From: an uncultured Flavobacteriales bacterium
GTDB taxonomy: Bacteria > Bacteroidota > Bacteroidia > Flavobacteriales_D > SKUL01
Direction: 5' to 3'
NCBI GenBank assembly: GCA_937911795.1
Contig: CALDPJ010000022.1
Coordinates: forward strand, 1 to 6,629
DNA: 6,629 nt
In this document: piece by piece, positions 1-4,717 of the stretch
Position numbering within the stretch: position 1 is the stretch's first letter
How the letters are laid out: every line of letters begins with the position of its first letter
The notes under the pieces: model-generated
The model's input: only the letters and a program-made list of their open reading frames with translations
Databases searched by the model: none
Told to the model about the DNA's origin: nothing
Program-made: the position numbers and the translations under genes

Positions 1-3
1 TAC

Positions 4-50
4 ATAGCGCCTTCCTTGCGTTCGTTGCGGTTAGACTTTTTACCGCAAGG
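4..50. repeat. Imperfect direct repeat, copy 1 (pairs with 236-282)
   Basis: This 47-bp stretch matches 236-282 at about 42 of 47 positions, an offset of 232 bp with no gaps. It can fold in two ways: an outer stem CCTTGCG (14-20) with CGCAAGG (44-50), or an inner stem TTGCGGT (25-31) with ACCGCAA (42-48). The word CGCAAGG occurs again at 64-70, and AGCGCAAAG follows at 71-79. No coding potential is evident. It lies downstream of the minus-strand regulator and may belong to a dispersed intergenic repeat family; that family membership is inferred. Confidence 0.75.
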
Positions 51-91
51 GTCGCGATAGAGGCGCAAGGAGCGCAAAGATTTTGGTAATT

Positions 92-147
92 TCCTTCGTG
101 TCCTTCGTGTCCTTCGTGTCCTCCGTGCCTCCTCCGTGTGCTTCGTG
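92..147. repeat. 9-bp tandem repeat, about six units (TCCTTCGTG)
   Basis: Three perfect TCCTTCGTG units (92-100, 101-109, 110-118) are followed by TCCTCCGTG (119-127), a 2-base interruption, TCCTCCGTG again (130-138) and TGCTTCGTG (139-147). The end of the last unit enters an inverted repeat, GTGGTT (145-150) with AACCAC (160-165) around a 9-nt loop. The 9-bp period would keep a reading frame, but no plausible protein runs through it, so I treat it as non-coding repeat DNA. Confidence 0.85.
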
Positions 148-200
148 GTTAAAGAAATGAACCACAGGAGGTCACAAAGTTTTGCACAAAGAGCACAAAA
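145..200. repeat. Inverted repeat followed by CACAAAG-type words
   Basis: A perfect 6-bp inverted repeat (145-150 with 160-165) leads into CACAAAG at 173-179 and 185-191 and CACAAAA at 194-200. The words are 12 and 9 bases apart, in step with the 9-bp period of the preceding array. Read on the minus strand they become CTTTGTG words, similar in build to the CGAAGGACA-type words of the array. This suggests one family of degenerate modules. Function unknown. Confidence 0.6.
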
Positions 201-235
201 ATGTTTTTTTGATGATCAAGTATGCCCTTGCGTAA

Positions 236-282
236 ATAGCGCCTTCCTTGCGTTCGTTGCCGTTAGACTCTTAATTGCAAGG
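236..282. repeat. Imperfect direct repeat, copy 2 (pairs with 4-50)
   Basis: This is the second copy of the 47-bp repeat, with five substitutions relative to 4-50. The inner 7-bp stem of copy 1 is lost here because its substitutions are not compensatory. The outer stem survives as CCTTGC (246-251) with GCAAGG (277-282). It begins about 25 bp beyond the stop codon of the minus-strand regulator, so it would lie in that transcript's 3' untranslated region. No U-tract follows it on the minus strand, so it is not a typical intrinsic terminator. Confidence 0.75.
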
Positions 283-306
283 TTCGATATGGAGGATCAG
301 GAAACG

Positions 307-843
307 CTAAGTCTTCTTCAGCCGTGAAAGCGTCTCCGGTGTCATTCGCAAATAAGCCGCAATGTACTTGTGCGGCACTTCCTGAAACAATTGCGGACTG
401 CGTTTTAGCACCCGCTCATATCGTTGTCCGGGAGACGCCGTGAGCAGATCGCGTTCCCGTTCGAGTTGCTGGTAAACCAATTGCTCAAGAATTTGCAGCC
501 AAATTTCAAATCGCTGCGGATCGCTCTTCACAAAAGCCATGTATTTCTCCTTCGACAGTACTTTAACCTCGGTCTTTCGTAGTGCCTGGATATAAAAATC
601 AGAAGGTTTGCCGGTGATGAACGAATCGAGGGCAGCCACAAAATTACCGGAGTAGCCAAAGCGGATGGTATGTTCCTCCGCTTCATCCACCACAAAAATC
701 CGCAAACATCCCTCCACCACATAAAACATCCGTGTATCAACACTACCCTGCACTTTCAGAAATTCATGGCGCTGCAGACAAATAGTATCCTCCCAGATAT
801 TTTGTTGCTCAATTTTCGACACCAGTTCGGCCAGTGGATTCAT
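307..843 (-). CDS. Crp/Fnr-family transcriptional regulator
   Basis: A 178-residue cytoplasmic DNA-binding regulator. Residues about 20-100 have the cyclic-nucleotide-binding beta-roll pattern (FYVVEGCLRIF, then the IRFGYSGNFV turn). Residues about 156-178 are a short helix-turn-helix ending PETLSRLKK, the usual ending of Bacteroidota Crp/Fnr proteins of about 190 residues. The Glu/Arg/Thr/Ser cluster that binds cAMP in true CRP is not visible in the 65-85 segment, and only two cysteines (C22, C46) are present, so an FNR-type iron-sulfur cluster is unlikely. The ligand is therefore unknown. The ATG at 843 is the natural start and lies in a CATATG palindrome. The gene is transcribed away from the dodecin gene, and the repeat-rich region 1-306 follows its stop. 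Targets cannot be told from the window; the shared intergenic region is one candidate. Confidence 0.88.
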   Translation of the reverse strand: MNPLAELVSKIEQQNIWEDTICLQRHEFLKVQGSVDTRMFYVVEGCLRIFVVDEAEEHTIRFGYSGNFVAALDSFITGKPSDFYIQALRKTEVKVLSKEKYMAFVKSDPQRFEIWLQILEQLVYQQLERERDLLTASPGQRYERVLKRSPQLFQEVPHKYIAAYLRMTPETLSRLKKT

Positions 844-960
844 ATGGCGAAAAGTACAAAATCAGAATCACCAGGGGGTTCAATTTTCCCCGTTTCAGCA
901 GATTGGCCAATTGCCGTAAAATTCTTAACTTAAAGATGTGAAACACTAAAACTTAAAATT
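844..960. promoter_or_regulatory. Divergent intergenic region between regulator and dodecin gene
   Basis: These 117 bp must carry the start signals of both flanking genes. A perfect 10-bp palindrome, ATTGGCCAAT, lies at 902-911. On the plus strand, TTG (903-905) followed after 20 nt by TAACTTAA (926-933) loosely resembles the Bacteroidota promoter pattern TTG-N19-21-TAnnTTTG. On the minus strand, TACTTTTC (856 down to 849) matches TAnnTTTG at 5 of 6 fixed bases but lies so close to the ATG at 843 that the transcript would be nearly leaderless. AACTTAAA occurs twice, at 927-934 and 950-957. These are weak matches found by eye. The divergent layout itself is certain. Confidence 0.4.
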
Positions 961-1164
961 ATGTCAATTGTAAAAGTTATCGAAGTAATCGCCAGTTCAG
1001 ACAAAAGTTTTGACGATGCCGTACGCAACGCCTGCAAAGAGGCTTCAAAATCCGTAAAAAACATTCAGTCTATTTACGTGAAGGAAATGAATGCGAATGT
1101 GGAGAACAACGAAATTGTTTCATTCGCAGTGAACGCCAAAGTTTCTTTTAAAGTGGATAATTGA
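961..1164 (+). CDS. Dodecin-family protein lacking the flavin-stacking Trp
   Basis: A 67-residue protein of typical dodecin length. The order is strand (IVKVIEVIASS), helix (SFDDAVRNACKEASKSVKN), then two strands ending NAKVSFKVDN. Dodecins form hollow dodecamers that in archaea and some bacteria store or buffer flavins. The Trp that stacks on flavin (motif N-x-x-W) is Ser37 here (NIQS), and the Gln of the YQV-type strand is Ala56 (FAVNAKV). Flavin binding is therefore doubtful, though the dodecin fold is well supported. The ATG at 961 follows an A-rich stretch without a Shine-Dalgarno match. The gene is divergent from the Crp/Fnr gene and 140 bp upstream of the dioxygenase, so it may be its own transcription unit. 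Its role, possibly a small-ligand store or stress protein, is inferred. Confidence 0.9.
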   Translation: MSIVKVIEVIASSDKSFDDAVRNACKEASKSVKNIQSIYVKEMNANVENNEIVSFAVNAKVSFKVDN

Positions 1165-1272
1165 TTGTCGTTATTTTCACACAATTCTACAATTCCAATG
1201 ATTTTCCGCTGATGTGCATAGCAGGCCAATTGCATTGAAGGTGGAATTTCTGAGGTTCAAACGAGTCGACCA

Positions 1273-1291
1273 TTGCGGTTAGCGCAAAGGG
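1273..1291 (+). repeat. Small hairpin built from repeat-family words, upstream of the dioxygenase
   Basis: TTGCG (1273-1277) pairs with CGCAA (1283-1287) across a GTTAG loop. The 10-mer at 1273-1282 is identical to 25-34 inside direct-repeat copy 1, and the 9-mer AGCGCAAAG at 1281-1289 is identical to 71-79. The end of the hairpin contains AAAGGG (1286-1291), the only purine-rich candidate ribosome-binding site before the dioxygenase start, 13 nt from the ATG. The rest of 1165-1304 shows no gene and no convincing promoter or terminator. Confidence 0.45.
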
Positions 1292-1304
1292 TTTGTGTAA
1301 ATTT

Positions 1305-2342
1305 ATGGCCAAATTCCCGGCAATGGATATCGATTCCGAACTTGAATCTCAGATTAAAAAACTTCAGGAAAAATATGCAGCAATGGGGCAGGATATGCAC
1401 GCCTACCTCGATGGATTGCTGTGCTCTAACTATCTCACGTATTGGGATTACCTGAATCTAGATACACTCTTAACGCTGCAGAATCCGCGCACGGATTTTC
1501 CGGACGAGGAGATTTTTGTGATGTATCACCAGATCACCGAGCTGTACTTTAAGCTCATGCTGCACGAGTTTCACCAGATTGCGCACAACGGCAAAATCAT
1601 TGCCCCGAACGGAAATGACCTGGGATGGAACAATGAGCTTGATCCGGAATTTCTACGGGCGCGTCTTGCCCGAATCAACGCCTACTTCGAAGCACTTACC
1701 GGCTCGTTTGCCATCATGGTCGACGGGATGGAAAAAGAACAGTTCCTTCGTTTCCGAATGGCATTGTTGCCGGCCAGTGGATTCCAGTCCGCTCAATACC
1801 GGAAAATCGAAATCTCCGCTACAGAATTTATTCAGCTGGTGGATAAAACACGTCGTGAAGAACTGCGATCACAACGAGATGATATTCCGGCGCTGTACGA
1901 ACACATTTACTGGAAAGAAGGCGCTACCGAACTGGAAACGGGTGCCAAAACTCTTACCCTGAAACAATTCGAAAAAAAGTATTCTGCTGAATTCATCGCA
2001 TTGGCAACCGATTACCGCGATAAAAATGTTTGGGCTAAGTATATGTCGCTTTCAGAATCGCAACGAAATCATCCCGGACTTCGTTATCAACTCCGGCAGC
2101 TCGATGTGAACGTAAACATCAACTGGCCGCTTGTTCATTTTAAATCTGCTGTTCGATATCTGGCTCGTGAAAAAGACGAAGAGTCAACCGGTACCGGTGG
2201 AACCAACTGGCAAAAATATTTGCCACCGCGGTTTCAGCGACGAATTTTCTACCCGCAATTGTGGAGCGAAGAAGAAATGGAAAATTGGGGAAAAAGTTGG
2301 GTAGAAAAAGAAGTGCTCCACACGAAAAGTGAAGAACATTAG
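1305..2342 (+). CDS. kynA: Tryptophan 2,3-dioxygenase family protein
   Basis: A cytoplasmic heme enzyme of 345 residues that should oxidise L-tryptophan to N-formylkynurenine, the first step of the kynurenine pathway. Visible signatures are the N-terminal LTYWDYLNLDTLLTLQ helix; F71 and the distal His75 in FVMYHQITELYFKL; R151, four residues after F147, just before PASGFQS (the carboxylate-binding Arg of the family); a heme-ligand candidate His278 in WPLVHFKSAVRYL; and the GTGGT substrate loop at 296-300. It is longer than the roughly 300-residue Xanthomonas enzyme, mainly between the PASGFQS segment and the proximal His. The ATG at 1305 is preferred over TTG 1293, which sits 1 nt from the AAAGGG. 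No other kynurenine gene is present in the window. The M23 gene starts 37 nt after its TAG, so the two are probably co-transcribed. Activity on tryptophan rather than a related indole is inferred. Confidence 0.9.
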   Translation: MAKFPAMDIDSELESQIKKLQEKYAAMGQDMHAYLDGLLCSNYLTYWDYLNLDTLLTLQNPRTDFPDEEIFVMYHQITELYFKLMLHEFHQIAHNGKIIAPNGNDLGWNNELDPEFLRARLARINAYFEALTGSFAIMVDGMEKEQFLRFRMALLPASGFQSAQYRKIEISATEFIQLVDKTRREELRSQRDDIPALYEHIYWKEGATELETGAKTLTLKQFEKKYSAEFIALATDYRDKNVWAKYMSLSESQRNHPGLRYQLRQLDVNVNINWPLVHFKSAVRYLAREKDEESTGTGGTNWQKYLPPRFQRRIFYPQLWSEEEMENWGKSWVEKEVLHTKSEEH

Positions 2343-2367
2343 TTTTATTTTGAGCGGACGAGAATTT

Positions 2368-2373
2368 AAAGGG
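2368..2373 (+). promoter_or_regulatory. Ribosome-binding site that decides the M23 start
   Basis: AAAGGG lies 6 nt before the ATG at 2380. It is the best Shine-Dalgarno-like match in the window and favours this ATG over an upstream in-frame GTG at 2329. The GTG would overlap the dioxygenase gene and place 17 extra residues, several of them charged, ahead of the lipoprotein signal peptide. Confidence 0.6.
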
Positions 2374-2379
2374 AAGAAA

Positions 2380-3630
2380 ATGAGGCAAATATTTCTGATG
2401 GTAATTGTGCTGGGGTGTGTAGCGGTTTCTTGCACCACACCTCCTGAACCGGTTTTGGTGGCCGATACGGCCCACCAGGAAGATTCAATCGTAATTGAGA
2501 ATCTGGAATTCGGTTTCAACCTCGATTCATTTATGGTGTATCAGGGTCAGATCGGGCGCAACCAGTTTCTCGCCGATATTCTGCTTCCGCACCACCTTAC
2601 TTACCCCGAAATTCAAAAAGTTGCCGATTCTGCCAGAGAGGTGTTCGATGTCCGTAAGATCAACGAAGGCAAACGATATACATTACTGTGTCGTCGCGAC
2701 AGCCTTGAAAAAGCTGCTTATTTTATTTATCAGCCCGACATGGTCAACTATATCGTTTATGAGCTGTGCGATTCTATGCGGGTGTACAAAGGATTGAAAT
2801 CTGTAGAAACCCGCGAGCGAACCTTTGAAGGTGAAATAAACTCATCGTTGTATGTGACCCTGGATCAGGGTGGCGCACCTACTGAACTGGCGCTGCAACT
2901 GGCATCGCTGTACGCATGGACCATTGACTTTTACCGCATTCAGAAAGGAGATAAGGTGAAGATTGTTTACGAAGAAAATTATGTAGGCGACGAACGCGCA
3001 GGGTTGGGAAATATCATCGCGGCAAATTTTGAACACAGCAACCGGGATTTTTACGCGTTTCGTTTTGCCCAGGACAGCATCCCCGATTTTTTTGATGAAG
3101 AAGGCAACAGTCTTCGCAAAGCATTTCTGAAAATGCCATTGAAATACGGTCGGTTGACCAGCGGATTCACGAAGCGCCGTTTTCACCCGGTTCAGAAGCG
3201 ATTCAAAGCACATCTTGGAACCGATTACGCGGCTCCGACCGGAACCCCGATTCTTGCCGTGGGCGATGGGGTTGTGATAGAATCAACCTTCAAACAGTAC
3301 AATGGACATTATGTTAAAATCCGCCACAACAGCACCTACACAACGCAGTATCTGCACATGAGCAAGCGAATGGTAAAAGCCGGTGAATATGTCCGCCAGG
3401 GAGAAACCATCGGATTGGTGGGAAGCACGGGTCTGGCAACTGGCCCACACGTTTGCTTCAGATTCTGGAAGAACGGAAGTCAGGTAGATCACCGGCAGGA
3501 AGAATTTCCGCCTTCGGAACCCATTGTACCGGAGAATATGACGCGATTTCAACAACATGTTGATTCGCTGAAGCCTGCGGTGCAGTTCAGGGAAGTTGAA
3601 AGAGAACTCGTGGCAGACGGTAAAAACTGA
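2380..3630 (+). CDS. M23-family peptidoglycan metallopeptidase, predicted lipoprotein (MepM/Csd3-like)
   Basis: A 416-residue predicted envelope lipoprotein. The signal peptide MRQIFLMVIVLGCVAVSC gives a candidate lipidated Cys18, followed by a TTPPEP linker. Residues about 140-235 (EGEINSSLYVTL, LYAWTIDFYRIQKGDKVKIVYEE) resemble the middle domain of MepM/Csd3 endopeptidases. Residues about 250-375 are the M23 (LytM) domain, with H278-x3-D282 (HLGTDY) and H326 in QYLHMS. The third motif is H357-V-C359 (TGPHVCFRFW) rather than the usual HxH, so Cys replaces the normally zinc-binding His. The expected role is cutting peptide cross-links in peptidoglycan during growth or division. The altered motif could mean a Cys-liganded zinc site, changed activity or a regulatory pseudoenzyme. 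It probably shares a transcript with the upstream dioxygenase and the downstream small gene. Family placement is firm; activity is uncertain. Confidence 0.9.
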   Translation: MRQIFLMVIVLGCVAVSCTTPPEPVLVADTAHQEDSIVIENLEFGFNLDSFMVYQGQIGRNQFLADILLPHHLTYPEIQKVADSAREVFDVRKINEGKRYTLLCRRDSLEKAAYFIYQPDMVNYIVYELCDSMRVYKGLKSVETRERTFEGEINSSLYVTLDQGGAPTELALQLASLYAWTIDFYRIQKGDKVKIVYEENYVGDERAGLGNIIAANFEHSNRDFYAFRFAQDSIPDFFDEEGNSLRKAFLKMPLKYGRLTSGFTKRRFHPVQKRFKAHLGTDYAAPTGTPILAVGDGVVIESTFKQYNGHYVKIRHNSTYTTQYLHMSKRMVKAGEYVRQGETIGLVGSTGLATGPHVCFRFWKNGSQVDHRQEEFPPSEPIVPENMTRFQQHVDSLKPAVQFREVERELVADGKN

Positions 3631-3679
3631 GGCAACTTGTAACGGTTGGCGCGTTATAGAAGTATCAACACCAACCATC

Positions 3680-3976
3680 ATGTACGCCATCTTTCCTCTT
3701 GACTTTGCCGCCCATAAAAATTATGATATTGATGTGGATGTGCACCCTACCGACAATGCAGTAATGATCAACCTGAATTTTCAGGAAGAAGTAGAGTTGA
3801 AGATCGATCTGCAGGATGGCCGCGCCAAAAAAGTAATCAGCCTTTCCGAAACCCGCCAATCCGGTTCTTACCGGTTGGAATTACCGGGTTTTGATAACCA
3901 TACTTACACTTTAAAATTATCGGACGCCGCCGGTCGGTTTTACCGGAATTTTAAAATTATGAAGTCTTTCTGTTGA
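3680..3976 (+). CDS. Small protein resembling a stand-alone T9SS C-terminal sorting domain
   Basis: A 98-residue protein with no signal peptide or membrane segment. From about residue 15 it follows the layout of T9SS type A sorting domains. VDVHPTDNAVMINL stands where YPNPxxDxLxI is usual. Strands VELKIDLQDGRAKKVI and GSYRLELPG follow, and it ends TYTLKLSDAAGRFYRNFKIMKSF. In that family the domain is the C-terminal tag of large secreted proteins, but here it has no cargo. The ATG at 3680 has no Shine-Dalgarno; an in-frame TTG at 3596 would overlap the M23 gene and add an unremarkable 28 residues. It lies 49 nt after the M23 stop in a different frame. A 6-bp inverted repeat, GGTTGG (3644-3649) with CCAACC (3671-3676), precedes the start. 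Its TGA touches the stop of the opposing gene. It could be a remnant of a larger gene or a real small beta-sandwich protein. Confidence 0.6.
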   Translation: MYAIFPLDFAAHKNYDIDVDVHPTDNAVMINLNFQEEVELKIDLQDGRAKKVISLSETRQSGSYRLELPGFDNHTYTLKLSDAAGRFYRNFKIMKSFC

Positions 3977-4672
3977 TCAATCGTTATTTCTGTTAACCAA
4001 ATCAGAGATGAGAGGGAATTCATACACTTGAATACCTTCTTTTTTTAGATTGGCCGCCGAAACCATAGCACGCGCTACCATCGCTCCTTCTACCGGATGA
4101 TACTTCGCCAGCTTCCCGCGCAAAAATGGTGTAGCCAACAATGCCAGTCCCGAACCGATTTTTTCACCCAACCTGAATTCCTTTCGGTCGCCGAGTAACA
4201 ACGAAGGGCGGAAAACATGAATCACCGGAATGTTCAGCTTCCGTACATCGCGTTCTACCTCTCCTTTGGTCCGGCTGTAGAAAACACTTGAATCCGGATC
4301 GGCTCCGATAGCACTGACGAGCATCAATCGCTGCGCGCCACATTTTTCCGCCAGCCGCGCAACATTCATCACGTACGTATAATCTACTTCGCGGAATTTC
4401 TTCTGGCTGCCGGCTTTTTTGATCGTAGTACCGAGGCAACAGAAAACATCGTTCAGCGATTGATCGGGAAAACTTTCGGCGAGTCGGTTGAAATCCACTA
4501 CTTCGTTGCGCAACTTCGGGTGCTCAAGATCAAGTGGTCGGCGCCCGATGGAAATGACTTGACCATACTTTTCATTCGCCAGCAATTCCCGCAAACAATG
4601 GGATCCCACCAGGCCCGATGCTCCTGCAATCAGTGCCGTGCGACTTTGTGGTTGGTGGTGGGTAGATTCCAT
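3977..4672 (-). CDS. TIP30/HTATIP2-like NAD(P)-binding oxidoreductase
   Basis: A 231-residue cytoplasmic Rossmann-fold protein of the atypical/extended SDR group. It shows the nucleotide-binding GASGLVG (17-23), the GRR segment after the second strand (43-45), CCLGTT (78-83, characteristic of TIP30-like proteins), a Ser120 (LVSAIGAD), Tyr132-x3-Lys136 (YSRTK) catalytic-type set, and FRPSLLLG (154-161). Bacterial members are mostly uncharacterised, so the substrate is unknown. I chose the ATG at 4672; an in-frame TTG at 4705 would add 11 residues not expected before the Rossmann fold. It starts 45 nt after the ispG stop on the same strand, so co-transcription with ispG is likely, but a pathway link is not shown. 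Its stop directly abuts that of the convergent small gene. Confidence 0.88.
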   Translation of the reverse strand: MESTHHQPQSRTALIAGASGLVGSHCLRELLANEKYGQVISIGRRPLDLEHPKLRNEVVDFNRLAESFPDQSLNDVFCCLGTTIKKAGSQKKFREVDYTYVMNVARLAEKCGAQRLMLVSAIGADPDSSVFYSRTKGEVERDVRKLNIPVIHVFRPSLLLGDRKEFRLGEKIGSGLALLATPFLRGKLAKYHPVEGAMVARAMVSAANLKKEGIQVYEFPLISDLVNRNND

Positions 4673-4717
4673 ATCAGTTGGGATTTGTACAATATAACCA
4701 ACCAAAAGCTCTTTTGA

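Noticed and set aside
92..147. Tandem repeats as a possible CRISPR array
   Set aside because: The units are 9 bp and directly adjacent, with no unique spacers and no cas genes in the window.
136..327. 63-codon plus-strand open frame across the repeat region
   Set aside because: It is made of repeat words, has no family resemblance or start signal, and overlaps the end of the regulator gene.
2329..2379. Upstream GTG start for the M23 gene, overlapping the dioxygenase gene
   Set aside because: The ATG at 2380 has an AAAGGG site and begins a clean lipoprotein signal peptide; the extension would bury it.
3596..3679. Frameshifted fusion of the M23 gene with the sorting-domain-like gene
   Set aside because: The M23 protein ends naturally after its domain, it is a predicted lipoprotein that would not need a sorting domain, and the intervening sequence shows no conserved linker.
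3283..3690. 135-codon minus-strand frame opposite the M23 gene, and similar antisense frames elsewhere
   Set aside because: They lie antisense to well-supported genes and their translations show no recognisable protein pattern.
4703..4716. CAAAAGCTCTTTTG as an intrinsic terminator after ispG
   Set aside because: The stem is short and A/T-rich with a loop too small to be stable, and no GC-rich stem or following U-tract is present.
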